A model generated the notes under the pieces. That model was not told the origin of the DNA. It saw only the letters and a list, made by a program, of their open reading frames with translations, and did no database searches. From Terasakiella sp033100395 (lineage in GTDB: Bacteria > Pseudomonadota > Alphaproteobacteria > Rhodospirillales > Terasakiellaceae): a DNA stretch of 64,000 bases. Position 1 is the stretch's first letter. Each line of letters starts with the position of its first letter. The translations under genes and the position numbers were made by a program. Shown here in pieces: positions 8,017 to 16,969 of this stretch. The stretch is from the NCBI RefSeq assembly GCF_033100395.1, contig NZ_JAWLVJ010000007.1:62001-126000 (forward strand), given 5' to 3'.

Positions 8017-8791
8017 CGTCCTTTTTCTTTTCCAGGTAACGTTCCAGACGACGGCGGGACACATCCTGTCGGCTTTCTTCACGTTCCAGGTCTCGCATGA
8101 TTTCCTGCACATAAGCCAAATGTGCTTTGGCGGCCTGTCGGGCCTGATCCGGGTCGCCTGCCATGATCGGCTCATAAATCGCACGGTGTTGTTTTAACAA
8201 AAGGTCACGCGCGCCACGACGGGTGTAAAGCTGCATCCGGTTATAGAAGACGCCTTCGCGCAGGATATTGACCATGGCGCGCATGATATGCAGCAGTACG
8301 GCATTGTGTGAAGATTCCGCAATGATCAGGTGGAAGTCCGCATCGATCTCCGCTTCTGAATGGGGATCATCATCTTCATGGGCTTCTTCCATGCTTTCAA
8401 AGCAGGCCTGCAAAAGTTCCCGGTCCGCATCTGTTGAACGCATGGCAGCGAGATAAGCGGCATTACCTTCAATGATGGATCTAAATTCCACAAAATCCAT
8501 GGCGGTATCCGGATTGGTCTGGAACATCTGCATTAACGGGTCTGTCAGGGAGGGAGCAAGGAAGTTCTGCACATAGGTGCCACCACCCTGTCTGGTTTCC
8601 ACAAGACCTTGCTTTTCCAACTGCTGAATCGCGGTGCGCAGACTCGGGCGTGAAACCGACATTTGGGTCGCGAGCTCACGTTCCGGCGGTAATTTGTCGC
8701 CCGGTGACCAAATGCCCTGGAGAATATTTTTTTCCAATTGCTGTGCAACGACATCTGAGATTTTACCTTGTTTGACGCGTCCGTAGTCCAT
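7979..8791 (-). CDS. GntR/FadR-family transcriptional regulator (PdhR/LldR-like)
   Basis: A 270-residue regulator. Residues about 8-75 form a GntR winged helix (LPPERELATQMSVSRPSLRTAIQQL) and residues about 95-225 an all-helical FCD ligand domain. The basic tail (KPRRRPKKA) is unusual. FadR-subfamily members such as PdhR and LldR sense pyruvate or lactate and bind operators with TGGT/ACCA half-sites. It is divergent from the TRAP transporter operon across 288 bp that holds several such half-sites, so control of 2-hydroxy/2-oxo acid uptake, and its own autoregulation, is the best inference. Confidence 0.9.
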   Translation of the reverse strand: MDYGRVKQGKISDVVAQQLEKNILQGIWSPGDKLPPERELATQMSVSRPSLRTAIQQLEKQGLVETRQGGGTYVQNFLAPSLTDPLMQMFQTNPDTAMDFVEFRSIIEGNAAYLAAMRSTDADRELLQACFESMEEAHEDDDPHSEAEIDADFHLIIAESSHNAVLLHIMRAMVNILREGVFYNRMQLYTRRGARDLLLKQHRAIYEPIMAGDPDQARQAAKAHLAYVQEIMRDLEREESRQDVSRRRLERYLEKKKDATQKPRRRPKKA

Positions 8792-8900
8792 TGAAATTCC
8801 TTAAAACACCGATTTTTTGTACGTTTATTACCTATCATTATAGGCAGTTTATTCACAAATTGCACTATACCCAATACTGCGTAGGCTGCAAGTACGGTTT

Positions 8901-8955
8901 AATTGGTAATCCAAAATTACCTGTTTACATAATTGGTAAAATAAACTAACCAATT
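8901..8955. promoter_or_regulatory. candidate FadR/GntR operator cluster before the TRAP operon
   Basis: Three half-sites match the FadR/PdhR/LldR pattern: AATTGGT at 8901-8907, AATTGGT at 8931-8937 (exactly 30 bp on, about three helical turns) and ACCAATT at 8949-8955. The first site also forms the small palindrome TTGG-TAAT-CCAA (8903-8914) and the inverted pair GGTAAT/ATTACC (8905-8921). The cluster sits between the divergent gntR and dctP genes, about 125 bp upstream of the dctP start. A further inverted repeat CCTAT-CATT-ATAGG lies at 8831-8844, closer to gntR. Confidence 0.6.
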
Positions 8956-9079
8956 TACACGATGTAGCTCATGGGGCGTAAAAACCAAGGGCCAATAACA
9001 ATAAAAACTTTGAATTATTTTTCTTTTGTAACGGTCACTCATCTGACCCTTTTTATGTAACCTTGGGAGGTTATATTTT

Positions 9080-10132
9080 ATGCGTAAGCTTATCCTTGCT
9101 ACTGCTGCTGCGGCGGCACTCTCTCTTACAGCTGCTGCTCCTGCATCTGCTGGTAAAGTTCTTCTTAAAACACCGATCGCTTTTGGTACGCACCTGCCAG
9201 GTCTGGGGACACCAATCGTACGCGTTGCTGAACAACTGGGCGCTATGTCCGGCGGTACAATCAAGATGAAAGTCTATGAGCCAAAGAAACTGGTTGCACC
9301 TTTCGAAATCCTGGACGCTGTTTCTACGGGTAAAGTAAACTCTGGCTTCGCAACAGCCGGTTACTGGTCTGGTAAAATGAAAGCTGCGAACCTGTTTTCT
9401 GCTGTACCTTTCGGTCCAGAAGCTGGTGAATATATGGCTTGGTTGTACTACGGTAACGGTCTGAAACTGTACCAAGGTATGTATGACGATGCGGGCTACA
9501 ATGTAAAAGTTCTGCCATGTGCGATCATCGCGCCAGAAACATCTGGTTGGTTCCCGAAACCAATTGAAAAGCCAGAAGATCTTAAAGGTCTGAAAATGCG
9601 CTTCTTCGGTCTGGGCGGTAAAGTAATGCAGAAACTCGGCGTTTCTACATCCCTGCTGCCAGGTGGCGAGATTTTCCCTGCAATGGAAAAGAAAGCCATC
9701 GATGCGTCTGAATTCTCTATGCCTGCAATCGACAAACTGCTTGGTTTCCACAAACTGGTTAAATACAACTACTTCCCAGGTTGGCACCAGCAAGCAACTG
9801 TCTTCGAACTGCTGATCAACGGTGATGCGTGGAAGAAGATGGACAAGGGCCAACAGGCTATCGTTGAAAACGCATGTAAAGCTTCCATGGCACAGTCTTT
9901 GGCAGAAGGTGAAGCTATCCAGTTCGACCAAATGAAAGAAAACGTTGAGAAGCACGGCGTTAAAATCATGACCTGGAACGACACAATGCTCGCTGCATTC
10001 AAAGGCGCATGGGACGAAGTTGCTGCTGAAGAATCTCAGGACCCAGGCTTCAAGAAAGTCTACGACGACCTGACAACTTTCCGTACTGGCTATCAAATCT
10101 GGAAAGAAAACGCTTTCTTGCCGCGTAAGTAA
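9080..10132 (+). CDS. dctP: TRAP transporter periplasmic binding protein (2-oxo/2-hydroxy acid type, TakP-like)
   Basis: A 350-residue DctP-family protein with a signal peptide (residues 1-24, ending APASA) and a strong GGGAGG ribosome site upstream. The mature sequence (GTHLPGLGTPIVRVAEQLG, VGNSGFATAGYW-like segment, MRFFGLGGKVMQKLG) belongs to the subgroup that includes TakP and the Thermus lactate-binding protein, which hold pyruvate-like or lactate ligands, often with a metal ion. The downstream lactate dehydrogenase and pyruvate carboxylase fit this specificity. A terminator hairpin separates it from dctQM, so the binding protein is probably made in excess over the membrane subunits. Confidence 0.92.
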   Translation: MRKLILATAAAAALSLTAAAPASAGKVLLKTPIAFGTHLPGLGTPIVRVAEQLGAMSGGTIKMKVYEPKKLVAPFEILDAVSTGKVNSGFATAGYWSGKMKAANLFSAVPFGPEAGEYMAWLYYGNGLKLYQGMYDDAGYNVKVLPCAIIAPETSGWFPKPIEKPEDLKGLKMRFFGLGGKVMQKLGVSTSLLPGGEIFPAMEKKAIDASEFSMPAIDKLLGFHKLVKYNYFPGWHQQATVFELLINGDAWKKMDKGQQAIVENACKASMAQSLAEGEAIQFDQMKENVEKHGVKIMTWNDTMLAAFKGAWDEVAAEESQDPGFKKVYDDLTTFRTGYQIWKENAFLPRK

Positions 10133-10168
10133 GATACTTCCTCCCTACTGTATCGAACTTACTTATTT

Positions 10169-10207
10169 GGCGCGGTGTACTTAACCCGACACCGCGCCAC
10201 TTTTTTA
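10169..10207 (+). terminator. terminator/attenuator between dctP and dctQ
   Basis: A perfect 10 bp stem, GGCGCGGTGT (10169-10178) with ACACCGCGCC (10189-10198), a 10-base loop, and a T-tract at 10201-10206. It lies 36 bp after the dctP stop inside the TRAP operon, so partial termination would lower dctQM relative to dctP. Confidence 0.85.
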
Positions 10208-10240
10208 GGAAAAACGCCTTTTAAAGTCATCGTTCAGGAA

Positions 10241-10305
10241 AGTCATTCCCGCGAAAGCGGGAGCTCTGACGGAACCACACAGATCCCGCTTTCGTGAGGA
10301 TGTCG
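10241..10305. repeat. inverted pair of REP-like palindromic units
   Basis: Two units sharing CGAAAGCGGGA face each other: CATTCCCGCGAAAGCGGGA near 10244-10262 and, reversed, TCCCGCTTTCGTGAGGATG at 10284-10302. Each unit can fold on itself (CCCGC-GAAA-GCGGG) and the pair can form a larger hairpin. Sequences of this type are common intergenic repeats in proteobacteria. It lies between the dctP terminator and the dctQ ribosome site, where it may protect or shape the mRNA. Confidence 0.6.
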
Positions 10306-10341
10306 AATGAAGGCCAAATAAGAAATAGGAAGGGCAATCTG

Positions 10342-10923
10342 ATGGGTACACCCAGTGATCTTCCCCCACATCCACATGTCGCCGAGAAGGTTGACGAAAT
10401 TAAAATGCATGAGGACGAAAAACACGTTCCTCTGCCCGATGCCATCGATAAATTTATCCGCTACGTCGGTAATGTTGTTTGTGGTGTAAATGGTCTTCTG
10501 GTTCTGGCAATTATAGGTAACGTGGCTTTGCGCTACGGGTTCAGTAATGGTCAGATCTGGCTGGAAGAATTGCAATGGCACCTTTATGGTGCTGGTGTGA
10601 TGATGGGGCTGTCTTATGCACAGGTAAATGACAGTCATATCCGTGTTGATATTTTTCATGCACGTTTTTCTGATCGCACAAAACGTATTATCGAAATTAT
10701 CGGTATCCTTTTATTTATTCTCCCGTTCATCTGGGTTGTTTTCTATCACAGTCTCGACTTTGTGGCCGATGCCTGGCGTACAGGCGAACGTTCGGACGCC
10801 CCGTTGGGTCTGCCGTTCCGTTGGGCGATCAAGGCTGTTATTCCGCTGTCCTTTGGCCTGTTAGGTCTGGCTATTCTTTCGCGTCTCTATCGCGACGTCT
10901 ATCTGCTCGTGAAAGGTCGTTAA
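10342..10923 (+). CDS. dctQ: TRAP transporter small membrane subunit DctQ
   Basis: A 193-residue membrane protein. I place the start at ATG 10342 because AGGAAGGG lies about nine bases upstream; an in-frame GTG at 10294 would read through the REP-like repeat. About 50 hydrophilic N-terminal residues precede four membrane helices (near residues 49-70, 85-105, 125-150 and 165-185 by hydrophobicity), with WLEELQWHLYGAGVMMGLSYA typical of DctQ. It joins DctM to form the Na+-driven carrier for the ligand captured by the dctP product. The extended charged N-terminus is longer than in many DctQ proteins. Confidence 0.88.
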   Translation: MGTPSDLPPHPHVAEKVDEIKMHEDEKHVPLPDAIDKFIRYVGNVVCGVNGLLVLAIIGNVALRYGFSNGQIWLEELQWHLYGAGVMMGLSYAQVNDSHIRVDIFHARFSDRTKRIIEIIGILLFILPFIWVVFYHSLDFVADAWRTGERSDAPLGLPFRWAIKAVIPLSFGLLGLAILSRLYRDVYLLVKGR

Positions 10924-10927
10924 GATT

Positions 10928-12310
10928 ATGGAAAATGAAATTCTTGTTGGCGCGATGTTCGCCACGTTCATCGTCTTTTTATTCACAGGTATTCCGGTCG
11001 CCTACGTTCTTGGCGGCGTTGGTGTCCTGTTCGCCGGGATCGGCTACTTCGCCGATATCTATCTTGATACTTTCACCGGGCTAGATTTCTTAACGCTTGG
11101 TCTGGTTGTTAACCGTGTCTTTAAGATCATGGATAACTGGGTCCTTGTGGCCTTGCCGATGTTTATCTTCATGGGGCTGATGCTGGATGAATCCGGTATT
11201 GCGGAACGTCTGATGAAATCCATGCAGGAACTGTTCGGTAAAGTGCGCGGTGGTCTGGCGATTACGGTAACCTGTATCGGGATTATTCTTGCCGCTTCCA
11301 CCGGGATTATCGGTGCTTCGGTTGTTCTGTTGGGCCTGCTTTCCCTGCAACCAATGTTGCAGCAGGGCTATAACAAGCAATTGGCCGTGGGTACGGTTGC
11401 CGCATCCGGTTGTCTGGGTATTTTGATCCCGCCATCCATTATGTTGGTGATCATGGCGGATCAGTTGGCTTTGTCCGTTGGTGACCTGTTCATGGGCGCT
11501 GTTTTCCCGGGTCTTTTGCTGGGTGCACTCTATATTGTTTACATTCTGGTTTACGGCCTGATCAAACCATCGCATACCCCATTGGCTGATGATCGTCGTG
11601 ATCTTGAACTTCATGTCATCTGGGATGTGATCAAAGCGGTTATGCCTGCGGTTCTGCTGATCTTTGCAGTACTGGGTTCCATCTTTGCCGGTATGGCGAC
11701 ACCAACCGAAGCATCCGGTGTGGGTGCCATGGGCGCAACATTGCTTGCTGCGTTCTATCGTAACCTGAACTTCAAGGTTCTGTTCGAAGTGTTGAAAGCG
11801 ACCTTTAACACCACGGCTTACATCTTTGCGATCTTCTTAGGCGCGACTTGTTTTGCGCTGGTCCTTCGTGAACTGGGTGGGGATGAGATCATCGAAAATG
11901 CCTTGACCAGCCTACCATTTGGCCCCTACGGCATTATCCTTGTGATCCTTGGCTTTGTTTTCCTGCTGGGCTTTATCCTGGACTGGATTGAAATCACTCT
12001 GATCGTTCTGCCCTTGCTGGCCCCGGTTATTTCTGCACTGGAACTCAGCATTCAGGGCTACGGTGTGATTGATAACCCTGATCTGGTCTGGTTCGTGATG
12101 CTGGTGGCGATGACCCTGCAGACGAGCTTCTTAACCCCGCCCGTTGGGTTCGCGCTCTTCTATCTGAAAGGGGTGTGCCCGCCGGAGATTAAGCTGATGG
12201 ATATTTATAAAGGTGTTGTTCCTTTCATTATCCTGCAGTTGATCGGTCTCTCCATTGTTGCGCTCTACCCAACGATCGTAACCTGGCTGCCTAGTGTGGC
12301 GTACGAGTAG
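10928..12310 (+). CDS. dctM: TRAP transporter large permease subunit DctM
   Basis: A 460-residue polytopic membrane protein with about 12 hydrophobic segments in two halves. Family motifs include the loop after the second segment with LPMFIFMGLMLDESGIAERL, GCLGILIPPSIMLVI in the first half and LQTSFLTPPVGFALFYL near the C-terminus. It forms the translocation pathway with DctQ. The gene follows dctQ by four bases and is followed by a stable hairpin, marking the end of the TRAP operon. Confidence 0.94.
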   Translation: MENEILVGAMFATFIVFLFTGIPVAYVLGGVGVLFAGIGYFADIYLDTFTGLDFLTLGLVVNRVFKIMDNWVLVALPMFIFMGLMLDESGIAERLMKSMQELFGKVRGGLAITVTCIGIILAASTGIIGASVVLLGLLSLQPMLQQGYNKQLAVGTVAASGCLGILIPPSIMLVIMADQLALSVGDLFMGAVFPGLLLGALYIVYILVYGLIKPSHTPLADDRRDLELHVIWDVIKAVMPAVLLIFAVLGSIFAGMATPTEASGVGAMGATLLAAFYRNLNFKVLFEVLKATFNTTAYIFAIFLGATCFALVLRELGGDEIIENALTSLPFGPYGIILVILGFVFLLGFILDWIEITLIVLPLLAPVISALELSIQGYGVIDNPDLVWFVMLVAMTLQTSFLTPPVGFALFYLKGVCPPEIKLMDIYKGVVPFIILQLIGLSIVALYPTIVTWLPSVAYE

Positions 12311-12674
12311 GAGACTGGTTTTGGGCAGGTGGGAGGCAAATAGATTGCCACCTGCCCTTAAAGAACTCCGCCGTAAATTCACAAAACCTATCACTTGTGA
12401 AGTTTGCGGAGGCCGAGACCGGTGCATTGTATTTTGTTGAAAATGAAAGCAATGGACGGGTGTGTAGGACAGTTCCCCCTGTTCCTATCGCCGATATCCG
12501 GAATCGCAAAAGTGGTGAATGCTTAAGTGATGTCCCCGCACTCTTAAGTCGGTTGGCCCGATCAGCGACGGGTCAACCCACCACAACTTGATTAAAATAG
12601 ACGTCAAAGCCTCGTCAAGAAGGTGTGAGATAAATCAAAACCAGATGGTCTCGTCAAAGAAATGGATTTGTTTC
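12311..12674. other. 364 bp gap between dctM and lutC with hairpins
   Basis: The gap opens with a stable hairpin, GGGCAGGTGG (12323-12332) with CCACCTGCCC (12348-12357), which probably ends the TRAP transcript although no T-tract follows. A 64-codon open frame at 12397-12591 has no recognisable product and no ribosome site, and I do not call it. Two further hairpins lie at 12522-12578. The rest shows nothing I can identify. Confidence 0.6.
12522..12578 (+). promoter_or_regulatory. two consecutive hairpins upstream of lutC (structured leader)
   Basis: The first hairpin pairs CTTAAGTG (12522-12529) with CACTCTTAAG (12539-12548) through one bulged base. The second pairs GGTTGGCCCG (12551-12560) with CGGGTCAACC (12569-12578) with one G-T pair and an eight-base loop. 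They lie about 100 bases before the lutC start and could form a structured 5' leader or an mRNA-stabilising element. No known riboswitch pattern was recognised. Confidence 0.4.
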
Positions 12675-13328
12675 ATGAGTAATGCCGCCAGCAAAAATGA
12701 TCTGTCGAACCTACGTGACAGTGCCCTGGTGAAGGAATTGACAGCGTCAGACTTTAATGTTCTGAAAGAAAAACAAATGGATGGCGCAACAAAAATTGCC
12801 ACCTATAAAGCTGTGACGGAGGCAGTGAATACCCAGGTTCATGAGGTTGAACGCGATAACTGGATTGATGAAATGCAGGCCGTGCTGGCCGAAAAAGGCA
12901 TTGGCCAGTTAATGTATGGTGCCAACAGTGATTTGGGTAAGAAGCTGGAAAGTGATTGGGATGAGTCTGGAATCAGCCTTGTGCAGTACCAGACTACCAC
13001 GGAAGAAAGCAAAGATACGCTGTTTAGTGTAGATGCAGCAATTACAAGTACGTTAGGTGCAATTGCTGAGACAGGTAGTCTCATTTTGTGGCCAACCAAA
13101 GAGGAACCGCGCCTTTTGTCGCTGACATCCCCTGTTCATGTGGCAGTGGTTTCAGCTGATCAGTTCTACACGACTTTCTACGAAGCTATTGAAGTTAATA
13201 ATTGGGCCGCCAATATGCCAACCAATGCCTTGTTGATTTCTGGTCCAAGCAAGACCGCCGATATTGAACAGGAACTTTGTTATGGCGTCCATGGCCCCAA
13301 AGAGTTGATCGTCTTTATCGTGCATTAG
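12675..13328 (+). CDS. lutC: LutC/LldG-type LUD-domain lactate utilisation protein
   Basis: A 217-residue cytoplasmic protein if translation starts at ATG 12675; ribosome sites are weak, and ATG 12645 in the same frame is possible. The C-terminal signature ALLISGPSKTADIEQELCYGVHG is diagnostic of LutC/YkgG (LUD domain). LutC normally works with LutA and LutB in an iron-sulfur L-lactate oxidation complex. Neither LutA nor LutB is encoded here. Instead the gene sits between a TRAP transporter and a Dld-II-like D-lactate dehydrogenase, so it may serve another lactate enzyme or have partners elsewhere. The N-terminal half is less conserved. Confidence 0.82.
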   Translation: MSNAASKNDLSNLRDSALVKELTASDFNVLKEKQMDGATKIATYKAVTEAVNTQVHEVERDNWIDEMQAVLAEKGIGQLMYGANSDLGKKLESDWDESGISLVQYQTTTEESKDTLFSVDAAITSTLGAIAETGSLILWPTKEEPRLLSLTSPVHVAVVSADQFYTTFYEAIEVNNWAANMPTNALLISGPSKTADIEQELCYGVHGPKELIVFIVH

Positions 13329-13410
13329 GCAGAAGTTGGTAGGCTTCCTTACCCAGTCTTGGTGAATGGGGAAAGGATGCATAACCTGATAAAATAATAG
13401 GAATAGTGAA

Positions 13411-13425
13411 TTTGGTATTACCTTT
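13411..13425. promoter_or_regulatory. candidate FadR/GntR-type operator before pyruvate carboxylase
   Basis: TTTGGTATTACCTTT carries TGGT-ATT-ACC, which fits the spacing and half-sites of FadR-type operators (TGGTnnnACCA) except for the final base. It lies 70-84 bp upstream of the pyc start and resembles the half-sites at 8901-8955. A link to the GntR regulator at 7979-8791 is inference. Confidence 0.4.
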
Positions 13426-13494
13426 ACTTTTTCCCAGAAAGTACAGTATGTTCCCACCGCCGGATCATAAATATCAAATTAACCTGATTAATAA

Positions 13495-16400
13495 ATGAGT
13501 ATAATTATGATCAATCGTCCTGAAAAAATTCAACGCCTTTTAGCTGCCAACCGTGGGGAGATCGCTATTCGGATTTGCCGAGCGGCTTCCGAACTTGGCA
13601 TCCAAACGGTTGCAATTTATTCACAAGAAGACCGTTTTGCCCTTCACCGTTTTAAAGCAGATGAATCCTATCTGATCGGCGAAGGTAAAGGTCCTGTTGA
13701 AGCCTATCTGGATATTGAAACCATCATCCGCATTGCAAAGGAAGCCAAAGTCGATGCGATCCACCCGGGGTATGGTTTCCTTTCTGAAAACCCGACATTT
13801 GCCCGTCGTTGCCGTGAAGAAGGTATCATCTTTGTTGGTCCAACCCCTGAAGTTATGGAAGGTTTGGGTAACAAGGTATCAGCCCGCGAACTTGCCCTGA
13901 AAGCAGGTGCGCCTGTTGTTCCGGCAACAGATGCGCTGCCGGATGACGAAGCAACCATCATCGCTGAGGCCGCCAAGGTTGGTTATCCTATGATCACCAA
14001 GGCGTCCTGGGGCGGCGGTGGCCGTGGTATGCGTGAAATTAATTCTGAAGAAGAATTACTGCGCGAAGTTGATGCGGCCAAACGTGAAGCCAAAGCTGCG
14101 TTTGGTAATGACGAACTGTATCTCGAAAAACTGGTGCGTCGCGCCCGTCACGTGGAAGTTCAGGTCATGGGCGATACACATGGCAATATCGTCCATCTGT
14201 TTGAACGTGACTGTTCCGTTCAGCGTCGTAACCAGAAAGTGGTCGAACGCGCACCAGCACCTTATCTTTCAGAAGAAAAACGTGCTGAAGTTTGCGAAGC
14301 TGCCCTGAAAATCGCACGTACCGCTGGTTACTCTTGCGCAGGTACCGTTGAATTCCTGATGGATGTGGATACGGAAGAATTCTACTTCATCGAAGTAAAC
14401 CCGCGTGTTCAGGTAGAACATACGGTGACAGAGGTCGTAACAGGTATTGATATCGTTCAGGCCCAGATCCGCATCTGTGAAGGCGCGATGATCGGTCGTG
14501 ATGACAGTGGTGTTCCAAATCAGGAAGACATTAAATTGAACGGTCACTCCATCCAGTGTCGTGTGACAACCGAAGATCCGGACAACAACTTCATTCCGGA
14601 TTACGGTAAAATCCTGGCCTATCGTGGTGCGACTGGCTTTGGCATCCGTCTGGATGGTGGCACGGCGTTTTCCGGTGCGCTGGTGACGCGTTACTATGAC
14701 AGTCTGCTGGAAAAAGTAACGGCCTGGGGCAAGACACCAAACGAAGCCATTGCCCGTATGGACCGTGCCTTGCGCGAATTCCGTATCCGTGGTGTGGCGA
14801 CGAACCTTGTGTTCCTGGAAAATGTGCTGTCGAACGAGAAGTTCCTCTCCGGCGTTTACACAACCAAGTTCATCGATACAACGCCAGAACTGTTTACAGC
14901 GCCTAAGCGTAAAGACCGTGCCTCCAAGCTGTTGAACTTCTTGGGCGAAGTCATGGTCAACGGCAACCCGGAAGTGGCAGGGCGCAAACGTCCGGACCAT
15001 ATCCGCAATACCGATGCGCCAAACTACGCGGTGCCGCTTGATGGCGGTTTGAAACAGATGCTGAAGGATCAAGGTCCAAAAGCGGTTTCTGACTGGATGT
15101 TGAAACAGGATCGTCTGCTGCTGACCGACACCACCATGCGTGATGCGCACCAGTCTTTGCTGGCAACCCGCGTGCGTACGGACGATCTGGTCAAGATCGC
15201 ACCGACCTATGCAGCCCGTCTGCCGGAACTTTTCTCGGTTGAATGCTGGGGCGGGGCGACCTTTGATGTGGCCATGCGTTTCCTGAAAGAATGTCCATGG
15301 GATCGTCTGGAAAAACTGTCAGCAGCTATGCCAAACCATTTAACGCAAATGCTGCTGCGGGCTTCAAACGGTGTGGGTTATACCAACTATCCGGATAACG
15401 CGGTTAAGTATCTGGTGGACCGTTCTGCGGCGGCAGGCATGGATGTCTTCCGTGTGTTTGACAGCCTGAACTGGGTTGAAAACATGCGTGTTGCCATGGA
15501 TGCAGTGCTTGATACGGGTAAAATCTGTGAAGCAGCTGTGTGTTACACTGGTGATATTCTGGACCCAAAACGTTCCAAGTATGATCTTAAATACTACGTC
15601 GATATGGCGAAAGAGCTTGAAAAAGCAGGTGCTCATATCATCGGTCTGAAAGATATGGCGGGTCTGTTGAAACCAGCGGCTGCCACACAGCTGATTACCG
15701 CCTTGAAGAATGAAGTCTCTATTCCGATCCATTTCCATACACACGATACATCCGGGATTGCCGCTGCCTCGATTTTGGCGGCATCTGAGGCTGGTGTCGA
15801 TGCGGTGGATGGTGCGCTTGATGCGATGAGTGGGTTGACCTCTCAGGCCAACCTTGGTTCCATCGTTGCAGCTTTGCGTAACACTCCGCGTGACACCGGC
15901 CTTGATCAAATCGCGATGCGTAAAGTGTCGGATTATTGGGAAGATGTGCGCGCGAATTACGTTGGTTTCGAAAGTGAAATCCGTTGCGGTACATCTGACG
16001 TTTATAACCACGAAATGCCCGGTGGTCAGTATACCAACCTGCGCCAACAGGCCCGCAGCCTGGGCATTGAAGAACATTGGTCAGAAGTGTCTGATGCCTA
16101 TGCCGATGTTAACCAGATGTTTGGTGATATCGTCAAGGTAACGCCATCTTCCAAAGTTGTTGGTGATATGGCGCTGATGATGATCACCTCTGGTCTCACA
16201 CGTGCGGATGTTGAAAACCCGGATAAGGAAATCGCATTCCCTGAATCCGTTGTTTCCTTCTTCCGTGGTGAATTGGGCCAGCCAACTGGTGGCTTCCCTG
16301 AGGCTTTGCAGAAGAAGGTTCTGAAAGGTGAAACACCGATTACGGTTCGCCCAGGGTCTGTGATGGATCCGCTTGATCTGGATGGGGAACGTGCCAAGGC

Positions 16401-16956
16401 TGAAGAACTGGCGGGTCGTGAGATTTCAGAAAATGAACTGGCGTCTTACATCATGTATCCAGCTGTGTTCCGTGATTATGTCAAACACCAGAATGAATTT
16501 GGTGATGTGACGGTTCTGCCGACAGGGGCGTTCTTTTATGGGATGGAAACAGGTGATGAAATCGCTGTGGACATCGAAAAAGGGAAAACCCTGTTCATTC
16601 GTTTCCGTGCCATGTCCGAAGCAGATGAAGAAGGTCGCCGCACGGTCTTCTTTGAACTGAACGGTCAGCCGCGTAACGTGAAGATCACAGATACAAGCCA
16701 GGCCCCGAAAAAAGAAGCCGCACCAAAAGCGGAAGACGGCAATGAAAACCATGTCGGCGCGCCTATGCCGGGTCTGGTTGTTTCTGTAGCCGTTAAAGAA
16801 GGTGATACGGTGGAACGCGGTGATGTGCTCCTGTCGATTGAAGCCATGAAGATGGAAACATCTGTTCTGGCTGAAAAATCAGGCACCATCGAACGTGTTG
16901 TCGCTTCTGCTGGCACGCAGGTCGATACCAAGGACCTGCTGGTCGTTGTTGCATAA
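13495..16956 (+). CDS. pyc: pyruvate carboxylase
   Basis: A 1153-residue single-chain enzyme, the usual length for the family. Order of domains: biotin carboxylase (about residues 10-460; LAANRGEIAIRICRAASELG, GGGGRGMR ATP loop, EVNPRVQVEHTVTE), carboxyltransferase (about 535-810; LLTDTTMRDAHQSLLATRVR), the conserved PYC region (about 830-1030) and a biotinyl domain with EAMKMET, biotin on Lys1119. It carboxylates pyruvate to oxaloacetate with ATP and bicarbonate. Placed between lutC and the D-lactate dehydrogenase gene, it would channel pyruvate from lactate into the TCA cycle. The start is ATG 13495 or 13507; neither has a strong ribosome site. Confidence 0.97.
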   Translation: MSIIMINRPEKIQRLLAANRGEIAIRICRAASELGIQTVAIYSQEDRFALHRFKADESYLIGEGKGPVEAYLDIETIIRIAKEAKVDAIHPGYGFLSENPTFARRCREEGIIFVGPTPEVMEGLGNKVSARELALKAGAPVVPATDALPDDEATIIAEAAKVGYPMITKASWGGGGRGMREINSEEELLREVDAAKREAKAAFGNDELYLEKLVRRARHVEVQVMGDTHGNIVHLFERDCSVQRRNQKVVERAPAPYLSEEKRAEVCEAALKIARTAGYSCAGTVEFLMDVDTEEFYFIEVNPRVQVEHTVTEVVTGIDIVQAQIRICEGAMIGRDDSGVPNQEDIKLNGHSIQCRVTTEDPDNNFIPDYGKILAYRGATGFGIRLDGGTAFSGALVTRYYDSLLEKVTAWGKTPNEAIARMDRALREFRIRGVATNLVFLENVLSNEKFLSGVYTTKFIDTTPELFTAPKRKDRASKLLNFLGEVMVNGNPEVAGRKRPDHIRNTDAPNYAVPLDGGLKQMLKDQGPKAVSDWMLKQDRLLLTDTTMRDAHQSLLATRVRTDDLVKIAPTYAARLPELFSVECWGGATFDVAMRFLKECPWDRLEKLSAAMPNHLTQMLLRASNGVGYTNYPDNAVKYLVDRSAAAGMDVFRVFDSLNWVENMRVAMDAVLDTGKICEAAVCYTGDILDPKRSKYDLKYYVDMAKELEKAGAHIIGLKDMAGLLKPAAATQLITALKNEVSIPIHFHTHDTSGIAAASILAASEAGVDAVDGALDAMSGLTSQANLGSIVAALRNTPRDTGLDQIAMRKVSDYWEDVRANYVGFESEIRCGTSDVYNHEMPGGQYTNLRQQARSLGIEEHWSEVSDAYADVNQMFGDIVKVTPSSKVVGDMALMMITSGLTRADVENPDKEIAFPESVVSFFRGELGQPTGGFPEALQKKVLKGETPITVRPGSVMDPLDLDGERAKAEELAGREISENELASYIMYPAVFRDYVKHQNEFGDVTVLPTGAFFYGMETGDEIAVDIEKGKTLFIRFRAMSEADEEGRRTVFFELNGQPRNVKITDTSQAPKKEAAPKAEDGNENHVGAPMPGLVVSVAVKEGDTVERGDVLLSIEAMKMETSVLAEKSGTIERVVASAGTQVDTKDLLVVVA

Positions 16957-16969
16957 AAGGAAAAAGAAC

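Noticed and set aside
12397..12591. Open frame of 64 codons between dctM and lutC
   Set aside because: No ribosome site, no recognisable product, and it runs through hairpin sequences.
16895..16969. Upstream extension of the D-lactate dehydrogenase frame into pyc
   Set aside because: It overlaps the biotin domain of pyc; ATG 16970 has a ribosome site and gives the family N-terminus.
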